Shown here: in pieces, positions 1-11,300 of the stretch
How the letters are laid out: every line of letters starts with the position of its first letter
Numbering within the stretch: position 1 is the stretch's first letter
NCBI GenBank assembly: GCA_015039315.1
Contig: WIDE01000002.1
Location: forward strand, 631,391 to 695,390
Source of the DNA: Clavulina sp. PMI_390
Taxonomy: Eukaryota; Basidiomycota; Agaricomycetes; Cantharellales; Hydnaceae
Direction: 5' to 3'
Length of the DNA stretch: 64,000 nt
Notes under the pieces: model-generated
Told to the model about the DNA's origin: nothing
Database searches by the model: none
The model's input: only the letters and a program-made list of their open reading frames with translations
Translations under genes and position numbers: made by a program

Positions 1-1479
1 CCAATGAGGCATTCCCCCGCCTAGTTGAAGACGATGAATGGATGTCCAAATATGCCAAGGAAGCCATGGTTGCACTGGGCAATCGCCGACACATCCTTGG
101 CATCCTTGTCAAAGGCTTGGAGCTTCGCTTCTATTACTTTGACCGGGCTGGGTCAATTCGCACGACGCAACTTAATCTCGTCCGAGATCTCGAAAAAGTG
201 GTCACTGCTATCATCAACATCAATCTCCTCAGCCTCTCTGACCTTGGCCTGCAGCCGTTGAAGGGGTTTGATCCTCAATTTCCCATTGGTCAAGTTGACA
301 GCATACTCGGTAGTGAGGTTTCCGTTGACGGGGTACGTTACGAGGTTGCGGAACGCCTCCATGCGGATCCTAGCCTCTATGGGCGCGGCACTGTCGTATG
401 GTCAGCAACGAGAAGACCTCTACAGGACGAACTAGTCCGCGAAATCATCCTACACGACGATAAGACCACCGAGGAGTCTCGAGTTGCAGAGGAGCGTAAA
501 CGTGTGGCCAAGCGCTTGAAGCATGAAAAGATTCCTTCAAGCGTCGTGCTCAAACTTTCGTGGCAACTAATTCATAAAAAGCCTGATGACGACCTCTACG
601 CGATCGTGGAGGAGCGGGGAATCAAAAACGTCGCCAAGCTATATGGCTCTCGGATTGCCGGACGGCTTTCAGACGGCCCTCGCGATGGGCTACTTACCTC
701 GGAGTGGTACCAAGACCGTGTATTACGCGCCCAGGTCTTCGGACCCATATACCAGCCTCTATCCAAGATTAGGGAAATCGAGGCTTTCAAAGCCACCTTC
801 ATAGGTTGTATCAATGGTGAGTATCCAGGGTTTCGAGCTTCGCCTAACCCCACGACTGAACTTCCCATGTATAGCGCACCACAAGCTGTACGAGAGGGCC
901 AAGATTATCCACCGGGACATTAGCCCCTCCAACTTGATGTTCGAAACATATGGCGTAGGAGCCATTGTTGACCTTGAGCATGCTATCAGTGTTGATGGGC
1001 TCAGCCTTCGAGATGATCATGACGTTCCCGCACCACCAACCGCTGCGGTCGGGACACCGGCCTTCATGTCTATTGACCTTCACCTTGAGGCTGAGCACCG
1101 CCCCACGCGCCATTATTATCGTTTCGATCTCGAATCGTTCTTCTACAGCTTGGCGTGGCTAGCGACCCATTTCCACTTTGGCCAAGAACGATACTCAACA
1201 TATTTTGGCGAATGGGTCACTGGCAAAGATCAAGACATTTTGACGGCAAAACGTCAATACATGGCTGCCTGCCGCGATAATTCATTCAAATACGACGACT
1301 CTACCAGCATCACGGAAACCTGGCTTCCTGCACTCGGAAAGCTCTTCTATGAGGGATATGCCGCTCGCGATGCTGCGCGAACGGCGAAAGAAACCTTTGA
1401 TGACGAGACGCTGGGCGGATACGTGACTTACGAGAACTTCATGAATATTCTGGCGTCACCATTGACGGCCGGCCTGTAG
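1..1479 (+). CDS. FunK1-type fungal protein kinase, 3' part (5' end outside window)
   Basis: The frame is open from base 3, so the gene starts upstream of the window. Exons are 3..816 and 875..1479. The intron 817..874 (58 nt, GTGAGT...ATAG) joins the two frames exactly. Exon 2 carries the catalytic loop IIHRDISPSNLMF. A metal-binding-like IVDLEHA follows where kinases have DFG, then a GTPAFMS segment resembling the activation/P+1 loop. This HRDIS...DxE pattern, followed by a D-L-E-S-F-F-Y motif, is typical of FunK1 (PF17667), a family expanded in agaricomycetes and of unknown substrate. Expected role: cytosolic or nuclear Ser/Thr phosphorylation. The visible N-terminal part (about 270 residues) is the usual weakly conserved FunK1 lobe. 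The family is clear; the physiological function is unknown. Confidence 0.85.
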
Positions 1480-1695
1480 TTGCAGTAGAGTACACATCGA
1501 ACACCCTGTTATATTCGACACAGCCTGAATTTCTTGTTTTTGATTGCATTTGTTGCTTCCTTTATGTATACATATGTAATACGCATGAGACATATATAGG
1601 AACTGGCGATCTTCACGTTCGGCATGTTGGTGTTGACATCTGTTGACGTGACAGCCAACCTGCTCAAGTATCAACCACCTGCTGTCCTTCATATC

Positions 1696-4600
1696 ATGCC
1701 TCCAAAGCCTCGGACCGTGAGCTCCGCAATCAAGCGAAAGACTCGTGATGAAGAAGAGGAACCCACCACTTCCGCGAAACGTACTCGAAGTGCTGGTGCA
1801 CCCACCCACTTCGTTCCTTTGGCTGGCGCGCCAGAAACGGTGAAGAACACGCGTTGATCCTTCTTTTACTGCTCTAACACTAGCTTCAAGATCTCTAAAT
1901 TGTCGTCAACCGCTTTGCCGACTTCTTCCCCGCGTCCCAAGCCGTCTGACCCCAATCGAGCCCGCGCGCAGAGGAAGACCGAACGGGTGCCCAGCGACTC
2001 TGAAGCCGAACCTACTATGGGCACCTCATCCCGCATCCCACCTGTCGCAAATTCCTCTCCTCGAAGACCCAAGCTCGTAGCAGAGGTTGTTTTACCCGCA
2101 CGAAATACCCCTTTGAGTGAGTCAAGACTTCAGCCCAACTACTCTTTGTCAATAACACTGTCTCACTGCTTCCTTCAGAGACCTACAAGAAATCCCGACA
2201 ACCACTCGCTGTTGCGACTTCTCCAGACAGTTCTGAAGACGAGTTACTTTTGCATCCTACTCCTAAAGTCAAAAAGGCCGTGCCCAGCGCTCCCGCTGCA
2301 ACTCCCAGCCGAAGCGCAGTACGAAATCGGCCTTTACATGTACTGGGAGATAACATCGGCTCTGAGAGAAGTCCATCTAAAAGGGCCCGGTTCGTTTCAA
2401 ATTCGCCGCCTGAATCCGACAGCGCAGGACGAGTGCGGTCCACCGGCAAAACCTCTCACAAAACCCCAGTAGCGTCATCGGTAACCTCGTCGACTTCGAA
2501 ACTTCGGAGGATACTTCCCATCGATGATGAGTCTGAATCAAGTGACGGAGAGTCGGAAGTACCACAGTCGCCAACCAAATCTCTTCCGTCATCTCAAAGG
2601 CCGCCCAGAGTGCTGTCCAGCACCCACAAACCTGTGAATGTACCACCCAACTCGATCAAGAAGCCTCAGTTTTCCGCTAAACCAGTTCGCCACTATATCG
2701 ACGATACTGAGGACGCAGACGCTACTTCAGACAATGAGGATACTGATGCCCTACCAAGTCGTCTACGAGGCAGAATAACACCCGCCAAGGCATTACCGAA
2801 GCCACGAGCATCTATTACCGCTCGCAGCTCCCCACCTCGATCGAACAAACTCCCAACGCCCATCTCAGACGATGAGATTCCTGTTGAGCAGGGTTCGCCT
2901 ACCAAACCTGCTATCTTGCCGCGAACTCTTCCAGAAGAACTTCGCCCCTTCTTTGATATGCAAAGAAGAGCTACTCTCCGTGCTCTCAGTCGGCCTTCCC
3001 AAAGATCGTCAACCAAGGAAGCTAAGGCATCGCCACCTGATGCAACTAATGCCTTGGTCAGCCTGCTCCAGGGAACGATTCTCAGAGGAGAAGGGAATAG
3101 CTGCCTAGTTCTTGGGCCCCGCAAGTCTGGGAAGACGATGGTGCGTTGAAATCCGCCGGACCTACACACTTGCTGAACTTTTTCCTCAGGCCGTGGAAAC
3201 AACAATATCGCTCCTGGAGAAGGATTCCGCGGATTCTGGAGACCCTTCAGCTCATCCCATTGTCATTCGCCTATCTGGACACGTCCACACTAATGACAAG
3301 GTAGCGTTAAGAGAGATCGGCCGACAACTTCTTTTGCAAAATGGTTCCTCTGCTCTCAACGACGAGCACCTGGATGAAGAGGATGAGGAGGCTGATGGTG
3401 AAGACGAGGATGAGAGGCTCCTAAACGAGGGTGATGCACCAGTTACGGTGCTTGCATCTCAACTGGTGAGCATATTTTAGATCAATCATGAGGTTGCGGG
3501 TTTTCTTACCCACCATTCCAGCCGCCACCTTCACACATGTCGTCGTTAATAACGACTATGTCATCTCTCCCTCGACCAACTATTGTCATCTTGGATGCAT
3601 TTGATCTCTTTACCGCGCATGCCCGTCAAGCATTGCTATACTGTCTTCTCGATACCGTTCAAAGTTGTCGGGCTGGAGAGGGGCGAAAAGGAGTGGCAGT
3701 GGTTGGTGTTACGACTCGAGTGGTGCGTCTCTCTTTCTCAATACTACCCGCTCTGTTATTGACGCCAACCCGTTACCCAGGACACCCTAAATCTCCTCGA
3801 AAAACGGGTCAAATCGCGTTTCTCTCATCGGATTATCCGTTGTCCTCCACCAACCTCACTCGATGAATTCTCCGAGCTTGCCAGTGCTCCGTTGACTCAA
3901 GGTTTTTCACTCAAAGAAGCAAAAGCGGCATTCCCGGCAGTTAGTAAACACCTCACTTCCCAGCGTCTTGAGGAGTGGAAAGCACTGTGGGGCCGAAATG
4001 TCGAGGTAACAAGATAATTTGTGAAGCTTCTTCTTAAATCACTAATATTTGTCCCAGGAATGCTTATCCAGCCGTGAAATTCAGCGACTCGTCAAGGAGG
4101 TGTTTGAGCTGAGTAGAGATATTAGTTTGATGAACAGCATCATTGTGAGTGACTCCTGTCATCTTGTTTATATCCGGCTGACGTCGTACTCTAGGTGGCA
4201 GCTCTACTGGGGCTTCACTACGCCTCGCCATGGCTCTCTCCTGCTCTGCTAATTTCCGCATCACGGGGTCAACGAGCTCCTGACGCATGGGCTTCCCTGT
4301 CAGGTGAGTCGACATCATATTATGTCGTCTAAACATTAGCTAAGGAATATTCTAGATCTATCGTTCCCATCGTTGGCGCTCATTGTTGCATCATTCCACG
4401 TCCAGACTGCTGGGCATGACGCGTTCACGTTTGAGCACCTCCATGACGTCTATGCCCGCGCTGCAAGACAGTCTACGAGCACCAACATCTCACTCGAAGG
4501 GGTATTAATCGGCCTCCCACGTCTCACTCGAGACGTCTTGATTGGGGTGAGTTTTCTGCATCGCAACGAAGCCACATCCTGGCTAACATTCAGAGGAATA

Positions 4601-4778
4601 CCAGGCTTTCCAGAATCTCATTGACCTCAAAGTGTTTCAACCATCTGGAGGATCGTCTGCATCTACCTCATTCCAATTTATGAAATATCGATGCGACGTC
4701 CCAAGGCCTGATATCAAGGCGGCCGTTGAGGCCAAGAGCCACACTCAACTCAAACGATGGCTTACCCGTCCAACATAA
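1696..4778 (+). CDS. ORC4: Origin recognition complex subunit 4 (ORC4)
   Basis: Ten exons: 1696..1839, 1891..2116, 2179..3140, 3190..3465, 3522..3722, 3781..4005, 4058..4144, 4195..4303, 4356..4546, 4605..4778. They encode 864 residues with all phases closing. Residues 1-400 are a disordered Ser/Pro/Lys/Arg-rich extension with acidic patches, unusual in length beside metazoan ORC4 (about 430 residues). The AAA+ core follows: Walker A GPRKSGKT near residue 436, a Walker-B-like TIVILDAFD near 555, a GVTTR segment, and the ORC4 signature LLEKRVKSRFSHR. The C-terminal part matches the ORC4 winged-helix region, ending in LKRWLTRPT. Known role: ATP-dependent origin binding with ORC1-6 in the nucleus. 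The start is the first ATG, after a stop-rich stretch. The identity is firm; exon 1 is least certain. Confidence 0.9.
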
Positions 4779-4899
4779 TCTCCCTTTATTCTAGCATCTT
4801 TCTTTGATTGGATAAAATCAGCACGTTAATCATAAATGCTACAACTCATTAGATCGCTACATGTTTGTTGTATGTATCCATGTCACAAATGGCCTCCTT

Positions 4900-5628
4900 T
4901 CACTGTTTTCCCTCTTCATCTTCGTCTTGTTCTACTCGTAATGCCTTTGCCCACTCCCTATAATTAAAATACCCCTGTCTATCCGTGAAGGGCCCCTTCA
5001 ACAAGCGGTCGATCTACAATCCGTATGTGAGTGGTCTGGAAGTAGGGAGCCTCACGGTCAAGAGTCCTCACCTCTGAAGCATCCATCCGATCACCAACCT
5101 CAGTTAACCACTTGCGAATCTCATCACATTTGACCTTCCCGTCATCATTCTCGTCGAAGCACGCGAAAGCTTCGAGGAGGTCGGCCTCTGGGTCGAGCTG
5201 AAGGAGGTGCTCGCCCATCATAGTGAGAAACATTGTAAAGTCGACGCCACGCGGTTTGCCAGTCTCACTGGGGAGGATCGACATTCGAGAGCTATCCTCT
5301 CGAGGCCGGGCGTCGACAAGGGTTTGTATTGTGCTTCGGGAAGGGTTCACGCCTGACATGAGGTTGTCCAACATTAGCCGATTGCAGAGTGTCAGGGGGT
5401 GTTCATACAACGACACTCACCAAGACTGCTAAACATGGTCTTTAGGTCTGCCTCAGATACTATCCCGTCCCCGTCCTGGTCGATGAGCGAGAATGCTTCT
5501 TTGAACTGTTTTATTTGCGGGGCGGAGAACAGAGTGAACACTCCAGATGGTTCGCGCCTCTTGAAACGCGATTTGGAAGGCATGAGACCCGAGGGGCGGG
5601 CAGGAGAGAGCGTGCCTGGATACGACAT
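4900..5628 (-). CDS. rlc1: Myosin II regulatory light chain (Rlc1-type, EF-hand)
   Basis: Exons on the minus strand in transcript order: 5628..5421, 5352..5072, 5013..4900, giving 200 residues. The N-terminus is a Ser/Arg/Lys-rich extension. The first EF-hand is well formed (FSLIDQDGDGIVSEADL), with Asp at position 12 of the loop as in regulatory light chains. It is followed by the helix KTMFSSLG. The second EF-hand is degenerate. The third (FACFDENDDGKVKCDEI) is followed by a family-typical ending, GPFTDRQGYFNYREW. Known role: binds the IQ motif of the myosin II heavy chain and acts in the contractile ring. The stop lies about 120 bp from that of ORC4, tail to tail. The gene shares a 148-bp divergent promoter with the C1D gene. 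Calmodulin is excluded by the N-terminal extension and missing Ca ligands. Confidence 0.88.
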
Positions 5629-5776
5629 TACGGACTAAGCGTTATAAAGAGGATAGGGGAAGCAAGTTGGTGTTGAGTGACAGTGGTGGCGCGCAACTGG
5701 ACGCGAGGATCAACAAAAGGCCACAAAACAATATTAGTCTCCTCCCCAGACTTTGCGGCTGTCAGACTGTTCCTCG
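5629..5776. promoter_or_regulatory. Bidirectional promoter between rlc1 (-) and C1D (+)
   Basis: Only 148 bp separate the two start codons, so both promoters must lie here. No clear TATA box or E-box is visible. A short pyrimidine-rich stretch (tctcctccccagactttg) lies just before the C1D start. Confidence 0.5.
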
Positions 5777-6729
5777 ATGGCCGAACCATTAGACATTGTT
5801 GATTCATTGTCGTCGTCTCTTGATGATCTTGAAGCTACGCTAGAGCCGCTGCTCGCCCAAACGCTGGCTCAGACAGAAGAAAATCTTGAACCAGAACAAA
5901 CGGCGAAGCTCCAGGTGCTTTTGAGCTATGTTATACAAGACCTTGTCCTCGGTATGTCCTAGGCACTTCTAGGGACCCAAATAAGTGCCCGCTCAATAGT
6001 CTTTCATAGTCTACCTTAAAACCAAAGGTCTTGACCCTCAGCAGCATCCTGTTAGTGAAGAACTGCGACGAGTAAAAAGTTATTTTGACAAAATCAAGGA
6101 GGCAGAAAACCCCGCTACGCGTGAGTTGCTATTTTCTTTTGGCTCACACCCATGTCTATCACGCTCAGCCCGTTCTTGTCGATGCTAGGTTCTCTTGTGG
6201 TGGATCGTGCTGCAGCAAACCGCTTCATTCGTGCTGCTATCTCGGATGCCCAAGCCTCGACTGCGGAGACCGAAAGACTAGGCACTTCCTCAGCGGCTGC
6301 TCCTGCTGCTGGTACCCATATCCGATGGGACAATTCCAAGCCGGGGCCTTCAAGTGGAGATGCGAACGCCCCTCCAAATCGGAATGATGACGATTCTTCC
6401 TCTGAGGAAGAAGATCTGAAAGTCTTCGATGCTGCCGCCGCCGATAGCAAGGCAGGGCAGGGATCAGCTCTTCCACCTACCAACCCAAAGCGAAGAAGAA
6501 TGGACCCATTCCAAGGCAAGTCATCCCGCTGGCTCCCCAGGCTCAAGAAGAAAGGTTCTAATGTTTGCTACAGGCTACTCTGAGACCGCTTCTTCTGAGG
6601 CTAATGGTGCGTTTATTAATTGCCACCCGTACTCTCAAGGCTGGATACCTATCCTAACTCGCCTGGCCTTTAGCACCGAACGATCACAAGAAGCGAAAAA
6701 AGGCCAAGGGACCTGCTCCCTCTTCATGA
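5777..6729 (+). CDS. LRP1: Nuclear exosome cofactor C1D/Lrp1 (Rrp47) family
   Basis: Exons: 5777..5951, 6010..6120, 6189..6515, 6574..6606, 6674..6729, giving 233 residues. The N-terminal about 125 residues form the Sas10/C1D helical domain: SYVIQDLVLGVYLKTKGLD, then PVSEELRRVKSYFDKIKEAE and DRAAANRFIRAAI. The rest is disordered and acidic, and it ends in a short basic tail (HKKRKKAKGPAPSS). Known role: nuclear partner of Rrp6 and Mtr4 in 3' processing of rRNA, snoRNA and pre-mRNA decay; also linked to DNA repair in animals. Intron 3 (6516..6573) is GC-AG with the consensus AAG|GCAAGT donor. The gene ends 24 bp before the stop of the convergent methyltransferase gene, so the 3' UTRs must overlap. 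Confidence 0.87.
6516..6573 (+). other. GC-AG intron in the C1D gene
   Basis: A 58-nt intron with donor GCAAGT and acceptor GCTACAG. No GT donor nearby preserves the frame into the two following exons. Length and phase match neighbouring introns. Confidence 0.8.
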
Positions 6730-6753
6730 AGTGTGGAACGCTCCAGCTTATTC

Positions 6754-8140
6754 CTAGTGCAACCGGAATAGCTTGATGTCTACCCCTTTTGCATCAGCCT
6801 CGCCTTCCCATGCACCCGAAAAGAGGCGCTGTGAGGGTAGGTTCCATTTGATTTCATCAACGGCGAATCCTCGTCGCTCTGTCCGTACTTGTCAACTTGG
6901 TCTACGGTTCAGCCACCATCGGAGTCACTTACTGCTAGTGTCTACAAACTCGGCAATGGTGCTTTCCCTTCGGACGCTCAGAGCGATCGTTATTGATGGG
7001 CCTACTGCCCCCTGTGGTCGTTTTGAGAGTACCCAGAGCGTTTCGACGAGTGGCTCGATGAGGGAAGGGTCAAAGACCTAATGCATTTACATGGTTAGCT
7101 AAAGAAGAATAGATTCAACAGATGGTAAAATAGTGTTACGATATCAGCTCCTATGATTAGATCTGGGGGAGGATTCAGCTGGAGTGTCAGCGAAGTGTCT
7201 TGGTCCAGAGAGTCAAACCAGTCGAGTTGAATAACGCGAGCAGGCTGCTCCACGACATCTTCGAGCACTTCGATTAGTTGAGTGCCTGTACCATGCGGTA
7301 TGTGAAGTAAGCCTACTGGGAGGAAGCTCAACGTTGTGACGGTTTCTCTCAAGCACGTTCTCGTCCACGTCAGACATTGTGACTGATGAGTGAGCCACCC
7401 CTCCTTGGAGTTTCGATATCAAGATGCCAAGGAATCCAATTCCTGCGCCTAGTTCTAGGACATGTTTCCCCTGGACGGTTTCTGAGTGGCAAACGGAAAG
7501 ATGAGGCTCAACGTTGGTGCATCAATATCTCGCCAGCCTTAAGCACCTGGATGGGCTATCAGCCATTCTGCTAACATAAGACTAGCCTTCCATGTTCTCA
7601 TCCCTGTGGTGCCTGCTTCGATGGTAGTCCGTGACTCGAGTAATGTTACTTTCTCTGGAGTGGACGGAGAAGAGGGAGTTGCATAGAAGTACGTCAGAAA
7701 TGAAGGCGCTGGTGGCTCATTTGTAAAGATATTAGGGCGAATCAGAGAGCTAATAGACGTCTTGTGAGTCACCGGCCCTTATTAGGTAGCATATATGTAA
7801 CAAATGACGGACGTGGGGGAGCTGAGCAAGCTTAGATATCGATCGTATATTCTTTCATCGACCTCCTATTACATACTCAATAGATCGGGACGAAGCTTCT
7901 AGCTTATCATCGTGAGCTTTGACGCACGACACCTTTGCTCTCTATTACGGTAACCACATGGCGCCAAAATTGCCTCTGAAAATCAGGAGCTGGAGGGAAG
8001 GAAGAGAAATGTGGGTCCTCGAGCAGCGACTCGACGAGTGCGGGTTGATAGTTTTCGAGGTCATGGGGTAGACGGCTCTTGAAAGGAGCCAAGCTGCCAT
8101 AGAGGGCGCGAAACTCCTGTTGGATGCTTTGATGCGCCAT
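6754..8140 (-). CDS. EFM3: EFM3/EEF2KMT (FAM86)-type protein-lysine methyltransferase
   Basis: Seven exons in transcript order: 8140..7928, 7865..7813, 7749..7547, 7481..7317, 7267..7140, 7077..6933, 6869..6754, giving 340 residues. The N-terminus (FRALYGSLAPF, then FWRHVVTVIESKG, VDERIYDRYLSLL) is the FAM86 N-terminal helical part. The class I methyltransferase core is GTTGMRTWKAS, motif I GKHVLELGAGIGFLG, motif post-I VTMSDVDENVL, and PPPDLIIGADIVFDPSLI. It ends in GVDIKLFRLH. Known role of relatives: trimethylation of a lysine on elongation factor 2. Two introns are uncertain: 7268..7316 could instead end 18 nt earlier, and 7750..7812 was preferred over a 48-nt alternative. The whole model closes in phase. 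Confidence 0.82.
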
Positions 8141-8303
8141 ACGGACGGACCTGACTCCTGATCGCTGTGTGTGTGACCAAGATCAACTGTTTGTCACCGT
8201 CACGCCCCAGCTTTGGCTTCCACTCTCCCTCGTCTCCCCCCACTCGCTCTCTTCGCTCGGTCCCTCATTCTCTCGCCACCTGACTGGCTCAGGCGCCTCC
8301 AGA
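8141..8303. promoter_or_regulatory. Bidirectional promoter between EFM3 (-) and chitin synthase (+)
   Basis: 163 bp lie between divergent start codons. A pyrimidine tract at about 8222-8276 (repeated CTC/TCTC) precedes the chitin synthase ATG. Such CT-rich stretches commonly lie at fungal transcription starts. No TATA box is evident. Confidence 0.5.
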
Positions 8304-11300
8304 ATGCCCGAAACTCGTCAATACAACAATCTTTATGCCGCCTCTAACGGTGAGCCCCTTCTTTTCGTTCGTTGCTGGTTGCTGCGGTTCTGATGAAGAC
8401 GGTCTAGCTGGCTCGACCGCCCACCTGGCCCCCTCCTCAGAGCATCTACCTACTAGCTACCCACCCTCTTTTAATGATCGACCCCTAGTCGACTCGTATT
8501 ATGAGCACAATGCTCCTCCTCCCGCCAATAACTACCCTCCTACTACCCCACATGAGCAGCAACAATGGGACTCGCACAGCCTAAAGTCCTATGCAACGCA
8601 TCACTCGCAAGAGCACTTGAATCCTCAGCAAGGCTACAATAACTACCAGGCCCCTCCAGTACCCCAACTCCAATACCAAGCCCAGCCAGACTACCCGCCG
8701 ATGCAGCAGTATGGTCGCGGAGCTCCGTATAACAACGGACGCCCTTCCCCTACGCACCAAAATTCGGGGTGGAGTGCTGCCCGCGAGAAGATGATGAGGC
8801 GCCGTGTATGTGTCAAGCTTGAAAATATTGTTGCCATTCTGCGCTAATTATGGCCGCACGATCAATATTGTCGACCGTCGTTGCGCTCCTCATGCTGCAA
8901 CCTAATCTACGCAAATGTAGTCTGTCCGCCAAGTACCGCTCCAGCAAGGAAACCTCGTCTTGGACATGCCCGTTCCCTCTAGTATTGTTCCCGGAGGCAA
9001 AACCAAGGAGGAATTCACCCACTTACGGTACACGGCTTGCACCGTCGATCCCGATGAATTCGTTTCCGCCAAGTACTCTCTCCGCCCATTCCTTTACGGG
9101 CGCAAGACAGAGCTCTTCATTGTGATGACAATGTACGTGTTCATTCTCAAGGATCATCCTCTCACCTGGCTAATAATACATTTCGGCCCCTTGCCTAATC
9201 AGGTACAATGAAGATGAGGTCCTATTCTGCAAGACCATGAACGCAGTCATCAAGAATATCGCCCACCTGTGCTCACGGTCAAGGTCAAGCACTTGGGGCC
9301 CCGATGGATGGGAGAAGGTACTGTAATTTAAACTGAGCGACAACAATGATCAGCTTGGCTGATGCGCAGTGATCGTTCATTTGTTCAGATCGTCGTTTGC
9401 GTCGTATCCGATGGACGTTCCAAAATTAATCACAGGACGCTGCAAGTTCTCACCCTCATGGGTGTCTACCAGGACGGTGTTGCGAAGGATACTGTTAACG
9501 GCAAGGATGTGCAGGCTCACATCTTTGAGTATACTTCATCGGTGACTGTTACCGCTGAGGGTGAGGTTGGCCAGTCCGCCTGCCCCGTGCAGATTATTTT
9601 CTGTCGTAAGTTGCTGTGAGATAACTAGCGAAGGGCGTCCCTCATTGTTCCTCTCGCAGTCAAGGAAACGAACAAGAAGAAGCTCAACTCGCACCGTTGG
9701 TTCTTCAACGCCTTTGGTCCTCTCATCAACCCCGAGGTCTGCATCCTGCTCGATGTTGGTACAAAACCAACAGGTACCTCTCTCTATGAGCTCTGGAAAT
9801 GCTTCGATAAGCACAAGAATGTTGGTGGTGCATGTGGAGAGTACGTCGAAACTGTGGAAGTAGTATACGCGACGAGGCTGATCGCTTTGATTCTCTCTTT
9901 CAGAATTGCCGTCGATACCGGGCGTGGCTGTGGTCTTCTCCTCACTAGTCCCCTGGCCGCCTCGCAGAACTTTGAGTACAAGATGTCGAATATTTTGGAC
10001 AAGCCCCTAGAGTCTGTGTTTGGCTACATTTCCGTGTTGCCTGGTGCTTTCTCGGCCTACCGTTACAAGGCTCTGCTCAACGGACCTTCCGGAAATGGAC
10101 CCCTTGCAAGCTACTTCAAGGTATGTTGCTCAATTTTACTCTCAAATGCCCTTGACTCATTCACTTCTAGGGTGAAACCATGCACGCAGGTGGCTCTCAT
10201 GGAGCGAGTCTGAACACTCGGTATGTTGACAGTCACCCATTTGTCCACTACCTTACTGACTGCTGTCTCTAGTAACATGTATCTCGCTGAAGATCGTATC
10301 CTCTGCTTCGAGATCGTCACAAAGAAGAATGCTGCCTGGACGCTCAAATACGTCAAATCCGCCAAAGCCGTCACTGATGTCCCCACCACCGTCCCAGAGT
10401 TCATCTCTCAACGTCGTCGCTGGCTTAACGGTAGTTTCTTCGCCTCGCTTCATGCCTCGCTCAACTTCTTCCGGATCTGGACCTCGGGGCACTCCATCTT
10501 CCGCAAATTCGTGCTTCAGTTTGAATTCATCTACAACAGCATCCAAATGCTCTTTGCCTGGACCAGCTTGGCAAACTTCTACTTGAGCTTCTACTTCCTG
10601 TGAGCTCGCGTCGTTTGTTTGAACGTTTAGTGCGGTATAACTGATTTTCATGCCCCTTCTTCTCCGCCCAGCGTGCAATCCGCCACTGAACAGGGTCCCG
10701 ATGACGCCTTCAACTTCCTGGCCACTGGTGCTGGTACCAAGGTGTTCGAGATCATCCTCAACGTACGCGGATTTCTTTAACCTACTGGCGCATTGCTCAC
10801 GTGTTCTTCCATTAGGTCTACATTAGTGTGCTCTTGATTAGCTTGATCTGCTCGCTCGGAAACCGACCGCAAGGTATGCATACATGTCCAGCAGTGAAGC
10901 ATTCACGAGATGATAACTAATCTCGCTTCAATCCGTTGTCATTGCTTAGGTTCCAAGTGGACCTATGTCGCCTGCATTTTCGCGTTCGGTATCTGTGAAA
11001 TGTAAGGACCTCGTCCTCCTGACTTGCTCGATTCTCACTATCTCTCATCTCCTCCTGTCTCCTAGCATCTCGTTGTGGTGCGCTGGCTTTACTGTGTACC
11101 ATGCTGTCCCGCATGATGCAGCTTCTTGGGAACATTTCGGAAAGTAAGCCACATACGCCCTTGCATTGTTTTGCGCTAGCCTCACAGCTGATAAATTCTT
11201 GAAGCCTTCTTGAGCATAATACGACCTTCAGGGATATCTTCATCTCACTCATGGGCACCTACGGACTCTACGTTCTCGGCTCACTCATCCATCTTGAGCC

